Positions 1 to 8,854 of a stretch of 64,000 bases of DNA are shown here, piece by piece; position 1 is the stretch's first letter, and each line of letters begins with the position of its first letter. Position numbers and translations under genes: made by a program. This stretch comes from Algoriphagus iocasae (GTDB taxonomy: Bacteria > Bacteroidota > Bacteroidia > Cytophagales > Cyclobacteriaceae), in contig NZ_JACIJO010000003.1 in assembly GCF_014206875.1 (NCBI RefSeq), positions 536,066 to 600,065 on the forward strand. Reading direction: 5' to 3'. The notes beneath the pieces were generated by a model, which ran no database searches, was not told the origin of the DNA, and saw nothing but the letters and a program-made list of their open reading frames with translations.

Positions 1-1
1 A

Positions 2-436
2 TGTGATGTAAAAGTAGGGTATTCCGATCATGTTACTAATAATTATGCATGTTTCGCAGCTGTGGCTTTAGGCGCTTCAGTAATAGAAAAGCATTTGACT
101 ATTGATAAGTTAATGGAAGGGCCAGATCACAGTTGTTCTTTGACCCCTGCAGAATTTAAAGATCTTGTCGAAGGTATTCGCAACATAGAGCTTTCTCTTG
201 GATCAAAGGTCAAAAAACCTTCTCCTATTGAAATAGAAAATAGTAAGGGAATGAAAAGAGGCTTGGTTGTTTTACAAGATTTAGAGGAAGGTACGGTTTT
301 AAAAGAGGAGTTTATTGGTTTTAAACGGCCCTTAAATGGAATTCCCATTTCAATGTTAGATCAAATTCTCGGTAAGAAAATTTCCAAAGAAATGAAGTCA
401 GATGAAGTCCTTGATTTTGATTGTATTATTTGGTAA
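2..436 (+). CDS. NeuB-family nonulosonic acid synthase, C-terminal part (5' truncated by window)
   Basis: The reading frame is open from base 2 and its start lies upstream of the window, so only the last ~144 residues are visible. The fragment begins with VGYSDH, the conserved segment near the end of the NeuB TIM barrel, followed by a GASVIEKHLT-type stretch. It ends in a SAF (antifreeze-like) domain, visible as a KRGLVV segment and a GKKISKEMK tail. NeuB enzymes condense phosphoenolpyruvate with a ManNAc-like sugar (or its 2,4-diacetamido-6-deoxy analogue) to make sialic, legionaminic or pseudaminic acid in the cytoplasm. The stop overlaps the next start by one base, so it is co-transcribed with the following nonulosonate genes. 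Which sugar is made cannot be decided from this fragment. Confidence 0.88.
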   Translation, partial: CDVKVGYSDHVTNNYACFAAVALGASVIEKHLTIDKLMEGPDHSCSLTPAEFKDLVEGIRNIELSLGSKVKKPSPIEIENSKGMKRGLVVLQDLEEGTVLKEEFIGFKRPLNGIPISMLDQILGKKISKEMKSDEVLDFDCIIW

Positions 437-861
437 TGGAATTTAAGGTCAGAAAAATTGATCTTCATAATATAGATGCACTAAGATCTTTTATTCAAAA
501 TCTGGGGGAGTCCTCATTGAATTTTCGATACTTTGAAAGTAGACCTCTTAATATAATTGAAAACCACCTTGTCACAGTTTTAGCCAGTTCAGAATCAGGG
601 GAGGAAATCGGTTATGGTCATTTAGACCAGGAAGCAAATGTAATATGGTTAGGAATAGCAGTAGCTGGTCATTTAAGGGGAAATGGAATCGGCACTTTAT
701 TGATGAAGTATCTACTGGATTTTGCAGATAAAACAAAAGTAAAAGAGATCCGACTTGCTGTTGATAAATCGAACGATCAAGCATTTAAAATGTACAAAAG
801 GCATGGGTTTGATGTTTTTGATGATTTGGGTAAGTCCTATCTAATGGTGAGATATGCGTGA
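436..861 (+). CDS. GNAT-family N-acetyltransferase
   Basis: This 141-residue protein starts at the ATG at 436, which overlaps the previous stop by one base; a TTG at 421 in the same frame is less likely. The GNAT acetyl-CoA loop is visible as HLRGNGIGTLLMKYLL (about residues 75-90), with a typical FKMYKRHGFDVF C-terminal segment. It probably acetylates an amino group on a nonulosonate precursor, by analogy with the LegH/PseH step, because it sits between a NeuB-type synthase and an aminotransferase. The acceptor is inferred from context only. It overlaps the next gene by eight bases, indicating translational coupling. Confidence 0.85.
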   Translation: MEFKVRKIDLHNIDALRSFIQNLGESSLNFRYFESRPLNIIENHLVTVLASSESGEEIGYGHLDQEANVIWLGIAVAGHLRGNGIGTLLMKYLLDFADKTKVKEIRLAVDKSNDQAFKMYKRHGFDVFDDLGKSYLMVRYA

Positions 862-1702
862 AAATTTCTATGTCAGCTCTTTGGCATTTTTAGGTGTCCC
901 TATCAATGAAATAATTCAAATCTGTGAAAGGAATCAATTTAATTTGGAATTCAGTTCTGGGATTCCATATTTAAATAGAATGGAAGAAATTTATATAGAG
1001 GCCGATCTTCAGCGGATGCCTCATAATTATTTTCCAGCGCCAGAAATTCCTTTTGTTTTAAACCTAGCCAGTGGAAATGAAAAGATTAGAAATCTTTCAA
1101 TTGATCATTGCAAAAATGGTTTAAGAATATCTAAAATTTCCAATTCCCCATTTTTTGCAGCTCATGCTGGTTTTTGTATCGACCCAAACCCAGAGGAATT
1201 AGGTAGGAAGATAACTTTTTCTGATAATTTTGATAAAAGTTTTCACGAAAGCTTATTTGAAAGCTCTATAAAGGAAATTCTTGAATTTGCGGATTCACTT
1301 AACGTTAATTTTCTAATAGAAAACAATGTATTAGCACCGTTTAACTACAGTGGTGTAAATCCTTTGCTATGCTGTGATTCAGAAGGGATTAATAGTTTTT
1401 TCGAAAAAATTAACCATTCTAGAATAGGTTTACTTTTAGACACAGCTCATTTAAAAGTCAGTTGCAAAACATTAGATCTTGATAAAGAAATTGAACTTAG
1501 CAAGATCAAACATCATATCAGGGCAATACATCATAGTGATAACAATGGAGAGATGGATGACAATCAATCCTTGGATTTGGACTATTGGTTTTTAAAACAT
1601 ATGAATCAATTTAATACACTGGTTCATGTTTTAGAAGTAAAGAACTTGTCAGTAGAAGAAGTAAAGAGACAAATTTCATTATTAGAAGATTTTGGAAATT
1701 AA
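854..1702 (+). CDS. Xylose isomerase-like TIM-barrel protein (sugar phosphate isomerase/epimerase family)
   Basis: This 282-residue soluble protein resembles the AP endonuclease 2/sugar isomerase superfamily. Candidate metal or substrate residues lie in FLIENN (about residue 155), GLLLDTAHLKVS (about 195) and AIHHSDNNGEMDDNQ (about 225). Such proteins isomerise or epimerise sugars, or act as metal-dependent endonucleases. In this operon a sugar role in nonulosonate precursor synthesis is the likeliest reading. It overlaps the genes on both sides by 8 and 11 bases. The precise reaction is not deducible. Confidence 0.72.
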   Translation: MRENFYVSSLAFLGVPINEIIQICERNQFNLEFSSGIPYLNRMEEIYIEADLQRMPHNYFPAPEIPFVLNLASGNEKIRNLSIDHCKNGLRISKISNSPFFAAHAGFCIDPNPEELGRKITFSDNFDKSFHESLFESSIKEILEFADSLNVNFLIENNVLAPFNYSGVNPLLCCDSEGINSFFEKINHSRIGLLLDTAHLKVSCKTLDLDKEIELSKIKHHIRAIHHSDNNGEMDDNQSLDLDYWFLKHMNQFNTLVHVLEVKNLSVEEVKRQISLLEDFGN

Positions 1703-3146
1703 TGAGTTGATAATAGGAGAAGATAATTCTCTACGGACCGCACTAAAATCATTGGATAAAGTAGGGACCGGTGTATTGTTCATAGAAAATAGCGCTTCAA
1801 TATTAGTTGGAGTTATCACAGACGGTGATATCAGAAGAGCTTTAATTCTGGATGTTCCTTTAGAAGAAAAGGTTTCTGCTATCATGAACAGAAATTTCAT
1901 TTCTTTACCTGTAGGTTCTTCTAATCAGACGATATTAGATACCCTAAATGAAAGAATTAAGTTCATTCCTCTTGTTTCAATTGAAGGTAAGGTTGTTGAT
2001 TATGCCACGAGAAGTAGATTAAGGAAAATCCCAATTTCTTCTCCTCAATTAGAAGGCAATGAATTAGCATATGTTTCGGATTGTATAAAAACTAATTGGA
2101 TTTCCTCTCAGGGAAAGTATGTGAAAGAGTTTGAAAATATTTTTTCCACCTATCATCAAGGATATTATTCTGTTGCTGTAAGCAATGGTACCGTTGCTTT
2201 ACATTTAGCTTTGGCAGCTCTTGGGATTGGAGAGGGAGATGAGGTTATCCTGCCTGATTTAACTTTTGCAGCTTCCATAAATGCTATCATTTACACAGGA
2301 GCAACACCTGTTTTAGTTGATGTTGAGGCTGATACTTGGAATCTAAATCCTAATTTGATTCGAAAGGCTATTACTAAAAATACAAAAGCAATCATGCCAG
2401 TTCATTTGTATGGGCAGCCTTGCGATATGGATCCATTGATTGCTTTAGCAAAAGAATTTAATCTAAAAATAGTAGAAGATTGTGCAGAGGCATTAGGGTC
2501 CAAATTTAAAGGGAATCCTGTTGGAAGTTTTGGTGATGCTGCCACATTCAGTTTTTTTGGAAATAAAACAATTACTACTGGAGAAGGGGGGATGGTTTTG
2601 TTTAAAGATCAATCTACTTATGAGAAGGCAATTGTCCTAAGAGATCACGGAATGAACAAGTCTAAACGATATTGGCATGATGTGGTCGGCTATAATTATA
2701 GATTGACTAATCTTCAGGCTGCAATAGGTGTGGCACAGTTTGAAAGACTTGAGATTTTTGTGGAGAGAAAAAGATTTGCAGCGACGTCTTATAGTCAGGT
2801 TTTATCCAAGAGTAATTTTTTCATCTTGCCTAAAGAAGAAGGATTTAACTTTAATTCCTATTGGTTATATACCTTTTTAATAAAGGAAGATTCACCTTTT
2901 GATAGAGACGAATTGATGAGTTATATGACAGATAGATCCATTGAGACTCGTCCTGTATTTTATCCTCTTCATGTAATGCCTCCATATCGCAATTTTGGGA
3001 ATCCAAAAGATTTAACGTTTTCGAAGTCGATTTCTGACCGAGGAGTTAGTCTTCCTTCTTCGGTTAATCTTACCGAGGGTGAAATAGAGTACATATGTAG
3101 AACTATCGAAGAATTTGTTGAAGAGAAAAAATCCATTCAAGTATAA
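1692..3146 (+). CDS. CBS-domain / DegT-type sugar aminotransferase fusion (LegC/PglE-like)
   Basis: The protein has 484 residues with a TTG start inside the previous gene. Residues ~5-115 form a CBS pair (GVLFIENSASILVGVITDGD, then a second repeat ending KVVDYATRSRLRK). Residues ~120-484 are a DegT/DnrJ/EryC1/StrS aminotransferase, with the PLP lysine at about residue 292 in FFGNKTITTGEGG and the VEDCAEALGS segment upstream. The aminotransferase half resembles enzymes adding the 4-amino group to UDP-4-keto-6-deoxy-HexNAc, as in legionaminic acid synthesis. CBS domains usually bind adenosine nucleotides, so nucleotide-regulated amination is possible. In Campylobacter the CBS module of this pathway belongs to a nucleotidyltransferase (PtmE), so this partner is unusual. 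Confidence 0.88.
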   Translation: MEINELIIGEDNSLRTALKSLDKVGTGVLFIENSASILVGVITDGDIRRALILDVPLEEKVSAIMNRNFISLPVGSSNQTILDTLNERIKFIPLVSIEGKVVDYATRSRLRKIPISSPQLEGNELAYVSDCIKTNWISSQGKYVKEFENIFSTYHQGYYSVAVSNGTVALHLALAALGIGEGDEVILPDLTFAASINAIIYTGATPVLVDVEADTWNLNPNLIRKAITKNTKAIMPVHLYGQPCDMDPLIALAKEFNLKIVEDCAEALGSKFKGNPVGSFGDAATFSFFGNKTITTGEGGMVLFKDQSTYEKAIVLRDHGMNKSKRYWHDVVGYNYRLTNLQAAIGVAQFERLEIFVERKRFAATSYSQVLSKSNFFILPKEEGFNFNSYWLYTFLIKEDSPFDRDELMSYMTDRSIETRPVFYPLHVMPPYRNFGNPKDLTFSKSISDRGVSLPSSVNLTEGEIEYICRTIEEFVEEKKSIQV

Positions 3147-3163
3147 TTTTTTGAATTAATAAA

Positions 3164-3859
3164 ATGAAGATTCTTTATTTAATACCTGCTAGGGGTGGTT
3201 CTAAAGGTGTCCCTAAAAAAAATATAAAAGATTTAGCAGGAGTTCCTCTTATTGGGCATACAATTAAAGCTGCACTTGAAGTAGCTGATGCAGATGATAT
3301 TTGCGTTTCTACTGATTCAAATGAAATAGCAGAGGTAGCAAAAAGTTTTGGATTAAGTATACCTTTTTTAAGGCCAGCTGAAATTGCTTCGGATCATGCT
3401 ACCAATGAGCAAGTTATCCTACATGCTTTGAATTTTTATCGAAATAAAGGTGTCATTTATGATTATGTGGTAGTCCTTCAACCTACTTCTCCTCTAAGAA
3501 AAGGATTTCATATTAAAGAAGCTCTGAACTTGATAGATAAGAATTCAGAATTAATTGTGTCCGTTAAAGAAACTGATTCCAATCCATATTATGTCCTATT
3601 TGAAGAAAATCAGGAAGGTGTCTTAGATAAGGTGAAAAAAGGTGTTTTCACAAGAAGGCAAGATTGTCCTGTGGTTTATGAATTAAATGGAGCAATCTAT
3701 GTGATTCACGTAGAAAAATTGGAGGAAAAAGGTTATCAAAATCTAAAAATGACTAAGTATTTAATGGGAAAATTATACTCCATAGATATTGATGATTTAG
3801 TTGATTTTTCACTAGCTGAAATACTTTTAAGTAAAAAAATAGATAGTCAAAAACTCTGA
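3164..3859 (+). CDS. CMP-nonulosonic acid cytidylyltransferase (NeuA/LegF-like), copy 1
   Basis: This 231-residue protein activates a nonulosonic acid with CTP to give the CMP-sugar donor. The N-terminal LIPARGGSKGVPKKNIK is the family's nucleotide-binding signature. QPTSPLR (about residue 105) and FTRRQDCPVVYELNGAIYV (about 165) are conserved substrate-site segments. Length is normal for the NeuA catalytic domain and no extra esterase domain is attached. It follows the aminotransferase by 17 bases and completes the first nonulosonate cassette. A second copy lies at 51487. Sequence alone does not separate sialic from legionaminic or pseudaminic acid specificity. Confidence 0.9.
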   Translation: MKILYLIPARGGSKGVPKKNIKDLAGVPLIGHTIKAALEVADADDICVSTDSNEIAEVAKSFGLSIPFLRPAEIASDHATNEQVILHALNFYRNKGVIYDYVVVLQPTSPLRKGFHIKEALNLIDKNSELIVSVKETDSNPYYVLFEENQEGVLDKVKKGVFTRRQDCPVVYELNGAIYVIHVEKLEEKGYQNLKMTKYLMGKLYSIDIDDLVDFSLAEILLSKKIDSQKL

Positions 3860-3862
3860 TTT

Positions 3863-4387
3863 ATGAATATCTATAAGTATCTCCGACATCATTTTAGGGC
3901 TTATAAAAAGAAGTCTAGAATAAAATATCATACTAGACAGGCTAAGAAAGTTTTAGGAGCTTTTGGAGAGGGATTGAAAGTGAATTTTAAATGCGTTTTT
4001 AATGAAAATGTTTTCTTGGGCAACAATTGTCATTTTAACGGCATTGAAATTCCTAAAGGAGGAATAGTGAAGATCGGAGATAATTTCCATTCAGGAAAGT
4101 CCTGTATGATTTTATCAAAAAACCATAACTATGAAGGGTCTAAAATCCCTTATGATAATACCTACATTATTAAAAATATTACAATAGAAGATAATGTATG
4201 GTTAGGAAATAATGTCATCGTTCTTGGAGGCGTAACAATAGGAGAAGGTGCGATTATTCAGGCAGGAGCAGTTGTTGTAAAGGATATTCCCGCTTACTCA
4301 ATTGCAGGTGGGAACCCTGCAAAAGTTTTTAAAAAAAGGGACATAGAACACTATTTAAGGCTTAAGAAAGAAGGAGCGTTTCATTAA
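3863..4387 (+). CDS. Hexapeptide-repeat (LbH) O-acetyltransferase
   Basis: This 174-residue protein has a basic, non-repetitive N-terminus of ~50 residues followed by hexapeptide repeats (VWLGNNVIVLGGVTIGEGAI) and the xenobiotic/CysE-type ending IPAYSIAGGNPAKVFKKR. The candidate catalytic His is in SKNHNYEG. Proteins of this kind transfer acetyl groups from acetyl-CoA to sugars and commonly decorate O-antigen or capsule units. It begins three bases after the CMP-sugar synthetase and precedes the flippase by 34 bases. The acceptor sugar is unknown. Confidence 0.85.
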   Translation: MNIYKYLRHHFRAYKKKSRIKYHTRQAKKVLGAFGEGLKVNFKCVFNENVFLGNNCHFNGIEIPKGGIVKIGDNFHSGKSCMILSKNHNYEGSKIPYDNTYIIKNITIEDNVWLGNNVIVLGGVTIGEGAIIQAGAVVVKDIPAYSIAGGNPAKVFKKRDIEHYLRLKKEGAFH

Positions 4388-4421
4388 AGATTATTTTCTT
4401 AAGTAGGATACACTTATTTCC

Positions 4422-5828
4422 ATGTTTAAAAAATTATTTAGCCATACAGTAATCTATGGTTTCGCTCCTCAAATACCTAAATTAGCTCAATTCTTCATCC
4501 TTCCAATTATAACCAAGGATTTAACCGAAATAGATTTTGGGGTAGCAGGAATTCTTACTGCTTATACCAGTAGTATTGCAGTATTGGCATTTTTAGGATT
4601 GAGAGTAATCCTCGTAAATACTTTTTATAAATCACCTAACCATTTTAAATGGGCTTGGAGACAGATTTACGGTTTTTTGACGTTATGGAATTTTGTTTAT
4701 GCTTTACTTTTAGGATTTTTAGTCTATTGGATTGTTCCAGAAGAGGCACATGAAAACAGGTGGTTGATAATGCTTATAAATGTTGCGCCACTAATCCTTT
4801 TCGGTCCTGTAGGAATTATTGGCACTACCTATTATCAGCTAAAGCAAAAACCTCTTAAAATAGGTTTAAGAACTGCTTTCTTTGGAATATTAACCGTTCT
4901 TCTCAACCTTTATTTTATATCATTTCTGAAATTAGGGTATATGGGCTGGTTTTGGTCAAATCTAATTGCTACTGTCCTTTCTAATGCATCCTATTATTAC
5001 CCTATCAATTTTAAATTTGGATTAAAGCCCATATTCAATTTTAAGTGGAGATTAATAAAAAAATCCCTTAAAGTAAGCTTACCCACTGTTCCTCATTATT
5101 ACTCAAGTTATTTGCTGAATTCATCAGATAAGATGGTGATGGATGTGTTGGGTGTGGGTGTGGATAAAATAGGGAAGTATAATGCAGCATATACTGTTGG
5201 AAATATTTTTCAGCAAATAGGAATAGCTGCTGGTTATGCAATCAGTCCTATGATGATGCAAAAATTCAAAGAGGGAAAGGATGTTGTAGCTAGAAACTTA
5301 ATATTTGGATTACAATTCGCCTTTTTTGTAATGACTTTTTTGGTTAGCATTTGGCTTAAAGAACTCTTTTCATTCCTTTTGAGAAGTCCTGGCTTGGCGG
5401 AAATGTATTCTTTGGGTATTGTGATAGTTATGGGCTACAATTACCGACCCATGTACATGGGTTCCATAAATAAGATGTTCTTTGTTGAAAAGACCAATAT
5501 TGTTTGGAAAGTAACTTTTGTTGCTGGAATAATGAATGTAATTCTTAATTCGATCTTTATTCCAATCTATGGTTTTGAGGTTGCTGCTTACACAACTTTC
5601 ATTTCATTATTATTCATGGGTTATATTGGATTTTATATTCCTTCAATTAAATCAGAAAACCCTACCAATTACCATCCTATTAAATGGTTAATTCTTACCT
5701 GCTGTTTGACGATTGCAGCATATTTCATCGTTGAATTTTCAATACAGCAAAAGCTTTTAATTACTGCTTTCTTAATCTTTGTAACAATACTTTCTGGTAT
5801 TCAATTCAAAAAGAAATTTGATTCATGA
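4422..5828 (+). CDS. wzx: Wzx-type polysaccharide flippase
   Basis: This 468-residue, strongly hydrophobic protein has about 12-14 predicted membrane segments and the polysaccharide-transport fold of the MOP superfamily. The N-terminus (FAPQIPKLAQFFILPIITK) and a charged central cytoplasmic segment (LPTVPHYYSSYLLNSSDKMV) are typical of Wzx proteins. It would flip undecaprenyl-linked repeat units across the inner membrane. The next gene overlaps it by four bases. A PglK-like ABC transporter at 21115 is a possible second flippase, so the substrate split between the two is open. Confidence 0.88.
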   Translation: MFKKLFSHTVIYGFAPQIPKLAQFFILPIITKDLTEIDFGVAGILTAYTSSIAVLAFLGLRVILVNTFYKSPNHFKWAWRQIYGFLTLWNFVYALLLGFLVYWIVPEEAHENRWLIMLINVAPLILFGPVGIIGTTYYQLKQKPLKIGLRTAFFGILTVLLNLYFISFLKLGYMGWFWSNLIATVLSNASYYYPINFKFGLKPIFNFKWRLIKKSLKVSLPTVPHYYSSYLLNSSDKMVMDVLGVGVDKIGKYNAAYTVGNIFQQIGIAAGYAISPMMMQKFKEGKDVVARNLIFGLQFAFFVMTFLVSIWLKELFSFLLRSPGLAEMYSLGIVIVMGYNYRPMYMGSINKMFFVEKTNIVWKVTFVAGIMNVILNSIFIPIYGFEVAAYTTFISLLFMGYIGFYIPSIKSENPTNYHPIKWLILTCCLTIAAYFIVEFSIQQKLLITAFLIFVTILSGIQFKKKFDS

Positions 5829-7228
5829 AATTTCAGGAAAGAAGAGAAGTAATTGAATTTTTAAATGATTTTGAGAAAGGAAACCCCACTGAAGACTGGG
5901 TTTTTGAAGGTTTTAAAGTTTGGCCCATTCTCAAAACCTCTTTGTTTTTGAGACTTTTTTGGGGAATAAAAGAAAGTAATAATTCGAAACGCCTTGGTTT
6001 AACTTATTCAATTAAAAAAGCTGTAAAGAGATTGATTTTGAGCTTTGAAATTAAGAACGTAAAGCTGAAACCCTCTGATTATCTTTTTTTTAGTGGAGTA
6101 AATTTCAGAGAAAAATTTAAAGGTGAATCATTCAATAAATTTTATGATCCCATAGCAGATATTTTAGTTAAAAGCTCAGAAGAATTTGTATTTTTTGAAT
6201 ATGGAAATGAGATAAAAGAAAAAACTTATCAGGATAGAGGGATTAATATTCAAAAAATCTATAACTATTTTGAAAGTAAAATCAAGGAAAAGCCTATTGA
6301 TTTTTCTAAATGGAAAGGAGTAGAAGGGTTTATTTCCTTTTTTGAAAATAAGTTATCAAATCCTAGTTTTTCTGTTCGAGCAGAAATGTTTGAAACTTTG
6401 ATAAAGGTACTAATCTGGAAAGCTAGTTTTGAATGGATTTTAACTAGAACTAAACCTCGAAAGATATTCCTTTTGTCCTATTACAATATCCCTTGTTTCG
6501 GATTATTGATCGCTGCTAGAAACAAAGGGATTGAATGTGTTGATATTCAGCATGGTACGCAAGGTTCATTTCATTCAGCTTACTCAGGATTTAAAAGTGA
6601 TTATTCAATACTTCCTTCTATTTTTTGGTTATGGGATAAAAAAACAGAAAGTCATTTATTAGAAAATCTAAAATTCAAAAATGTAAAAACCCTGATTGGA
6701 GGAAATCCATGGCATTATTTTTTAGAAAATGAAAAAATTGAATTGAAGCTAAAAAGGCCTACCATTTTATTTACTCTTCAGCCATTATCTCCAATCCTGG
6801 ACGAATACATTTTGGATTCGATTATCAAAACAAAAGATAAATATGATTGGTTGCTTCGATTACATCCAAGGATTGATTCAGAATCAAAAGAACAATTAGT
6901 TTCTTTGCTTGGATCTTTGAATATATTCGATTCAACTCTTTGGAATGTCGCAAATGAGACACCCTTACCTTTTTTACTTAAAGAAGTAGATCTTCATATA
7001 TCTAAATTTTCTGGCTGCATTTCAGAAGCTGCTGACTTGGGCACTTTTAGTATTATACTCGAAGAAATAGGAGAAACTACTTATAGCCATCTAATTGAGG
7101 AAGGAATTGCAGTAGGGGATATTGATTTCAATGTTGACAATTTGCTTTCAGCAATTCAATTAAATATTGGAAAGAAAAAATTAACAGAAACTGTTGATTT
7201 AGAAATAGTCATAGATCAAATATGTTGA
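5825..7228 (+). CDS. Putative GT-B glycosyltransferase with HP motif (candidate nonulosonate transferase)
   Basis: This 467-residue soluble protein is not confidently assigned to a named family. The visible landmarks are VDIQHGTQGSFHSAY (about residue 240), an RLHPR segment (about 345) and KFSGCISEAADLGTFSI (about 395). A His-Pro motif followed by a Ser-rich CMP/phosphate-binding motif is characteristic of bacterial polysialyltransferase-like and CDP-glycerol transferase-like GT-B enzymes. It lies between Wzx and a NeuD-like gene, directly after a nonulosonate cassette. It is therefore the best candidate in region A for using the CMP-nonulosonate donor. It overlaps Wzx by four bases. The specific activity is inference. 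Confidence 0.55.
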   Translation: MKFQERREVIEFLNDFEKGNPTEDWVFEGFKVWPILKTSLFLRLFWGIKESNNSKRLGLTYSIKKAVKRLILSFEIKNVKLKPSDYLFFSGVNFREKFKGESFNKFYDPIADILVKSSEEFVFFEYGNEIKEKTYQDRGINIQKIYNYFESKIKEKPIDFSKWKGVEGFISFFENKLSNPSFSVRAEMFETLIKVLIWKASFEWILTRTKPRKIFLLSYYNIPCFGLLIAARNKGIECVDIQHGTQGSFHSAYSGFKSDYSILPSIFWLWDKKTESHLLENLKFKNVKTLIGGNPWHYFLENEKIELKLKRPTILFTLQPLSPILDEYILDSIIKTKDKYDWLLRLHPRIDSESKEQLVSLLGSLNIFDSTLWNVANETPLPFLLKEVDLHISKFSGCISEAADLGTFSIILEEIGETTYSHLIEEGIAVGDIDFNVDNLLSAIQLNIGKKKLTETVDLEIVIDQIC

Positions 7229-7258
7229 TTTTTGTTTTACATAGATGAAGAAGAGTTA

Positions 7259-7873
7259 ATGGTAATAGCAGGAGCAGGTGGTCATGCCTTGGAAGTATTT
7301 GATGAGTTGATTTACTTAAATCCAATTCAGTCAGAAAATAGAATTTTTTGCTTTGATGAGAATACTTCCATATCAAGCTTCAAAAGCAACATTGAGATTT
7401 TGCATTCAGAACAAGCCTTAAAGAATTATTTCCCAAGCTCTTTCAAATTTTGCTTAGGAGTAGGAAATCCACTGATAAGAAAAAAAATGATTGATTTTTT
7501 GGAGAAAATTGGAGGGCTTTATTTACCACTTAAGTCTAGAAGTGCCATAATCAGTGAATCAGTATTTGGTGATTTTGATGCCTTGAGTCAGACATTTATA
7601 GGGCCAGAGGTGAAAATTGGACTTGGTTCATTAATTAATGTTGGCGCTAATGTCCATCATGAGTGCAAACTTGGAGATTTTGTTGAAATCGGACCAGGCT
7701 CACTTATTTTAGGAAATGCTGAAGTTGGAGATTTTACACAAATAGGTGCTGGTACTGTAATTCTTCCGGGGATAAAAGTTGGTAAAAATTGTAAAATTGG
7801 AGCTGGCTCCGTAGTCACAAGAAATATTGGAGATGGAATGAAAGCTTATGGAGTTCCCTGCAAAATTAAATAG
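7259..7873 (+). CDS. NeuD/PglD-like sugar O-/N-acyltransferase
   Basis: The ATG at 7259 gives 204 residues starting MVIAGAGGHALEV, which matches the usual NeuD/PglD N-terminus. A TTG at 7232 would add nine residues and is less likely. An N-terminal Rossmann-like half (residues ~1-85) is followed by a left-handed beta-helix of hexapeptide repeats (FVEIGPGSLILGNAEVG, then VGKNCKIGAGSVVTRNI). The presumed catalytic His is in VHHECKLGDF. Family members acetylate UDP-4-amino sugars or sialic acid in bacterial glycan pathways. Its place in the first nonulosonate block supports this. Confidence 0.87.
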   Translation: MVIAGAGGHALEVFDELIYLNPIQSENRIFCFDENTSISSFKSNIEILHSEQALKNYFPSSFKFCLGVGNPLIRKKMIDFLEKIGGLYLPLKSRSAIISESVFGDFDALSQTFIGPEVKIGLGSLINVGANVHHECKLGDFVEIGPGSLILGNAEVGDFTQIGAGTVILPGIKVGKNCKIGAGSVVTRNIGDGMKAYGVPCKIK

Positions 7874-7911
7874 GTGATTTTTATAGGTAGTATGGTGAAA
7901 ATTGGATCTAT

Positions 7912-8781
7912 ATGAGTTTTATAGTTTCTGTAATTATCCCCACCTACAGGGACTGGGAAACTTTAAATGATTGTTTGATAAACCTTCAGAATCAAACAAT
8001 TCCAAAAAGTAGTTTTGAAATCATCATTGTAAATAACGATCCTTCAGATATTAAACCTGATGATCTTACTATTTCTGAAAACACTAAAATAATCTCTGAG
8101 AGTAAACCTGGATCATATGCGGCTAGAAACAAAGGAATTCTAGAGGCGAAAGGAAATGTATTGGCATTTACGGATTCTGATTGTTTGCCAACTCCTGATT
8201 GGATTGAAAATGCACTTGAGTATTTAGAGGATGGATTTGATTTGGTAGGAGGTGAAATGGAGTTTTTTAAATCAAAGAAAGGAAGTGACTTGGCATTTCT
8301 GTATGAAAAGAAATTTGGTTTTAACCAAAAGAGAAATGTAGAAGAGAAAGGTCAAAGCATAACTGCTAATTTATTTTGTAGTAGAAAAGTAATCGATGCA
8401 GTTGGACTTTTTCCAGAAGGATTAATGTCAGGAGGAGACTTTGTTTGGACCAAAAAAGCTACAACGGCTGGATTTAAAATGGCATTTGGAAAAAATGTAT
8501 TGGTCAAACATCCTACTAGAAAAAGTATCGCTGAAATTGTAAGAAAGAAAAAACGAACAATTGGAGGTATGTATTCTAGATTTTATAAAAACTATTCTCC
8601 CAAACAAAAATTGAAGTTCGGTTTACATTTTGTACGTCCTCATATTTCTATCTTCACATATAATGACCTGAGCATCTTAGAGAAAACAAAACTATTTTTT
8701 GCAACTTGGTATGTAGAATGTTTAGGGATGAGAGAAATGATTCTTTTGGACTTCAAAAAGAAAACTGCTGAAAGATCTTGA
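7912..8781 (+). CDS. GT2 family glycosyltransferase
   Basis: This 289-residue protein has a GT-A fold. The N-terminal VSVIIPTYRDWETL is the nucleotide-sugar-binding strand. PGSYAARNKGILEAKG (about residue 64) and the metal-binding FTDSDCLP (about 85) follow. GGDFVWTKKA (about 178) is the usual acceptor-side acidic motif. It would transfer one sugar to a lipid-linked glycan on the cytoplasmic face. The protein at 13630 is a close relative with the same NNDPxD, PGSYAARNKGI and FTDSDC motifs, indicating duplication within the locus. Confidence 0.88.
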   Translation: MSFIVSVIIPTYRDWETLNDCLINLQNQTIPKSSFEIIIVNNDPSDIKPDDLTISENTKIISESKPGSYAARNKGILEAKGNVLAFTDSDCLPTPDWIENALEYLEDGFDLVGGEMEFFKSKKGSDLAFLYEKKFGFNQKRNVEEKGQSITANLFCSRKVIDAVGLFPEGLMSGGDFVWTKKATTAGFKMAFGKNVLVKHPTRKSIAEIVRKKKRTIGGMYSRFYKNYSPKQKLKFGLHFVRPHISIFTYNDLSILEKTKLFFATWYVECLGMREMILLDFKKKTAERS

Positions 8782-8782
8782 A

Positions 8783-8845
8783 ATGCCACAAAATCATCTC
8801 GATCAAATGCCTGGCATGCCTTTTAAAATTACAATTGAACTTTAG
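8783..8845 (+). other. Possible 20-residue mini-ORF between GT2 and Wzz
   Basis: An ATG one base after the GT2 stop opens 20 codons rich in Met and Pro (MPQNHLDQMPGMPFKITIEL) and ends nine bases before the Wzz start. It fills a gap that elsewhere in this string would be nearly empty. No family was recognised and 20 codons can arise by chance, so this is only a candidate for a small peptide or a coupling device. Confidence 0.15.
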
Positions 8846-8854
8846 TTTAATTAA

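Noticed and set aside
1692..3146. Two genes joined by a frameshift
   Set aside because: The CBS and aminotransferase parts are in one continuous frame with a natural linker and no internal stop or start suggesting separate genes.
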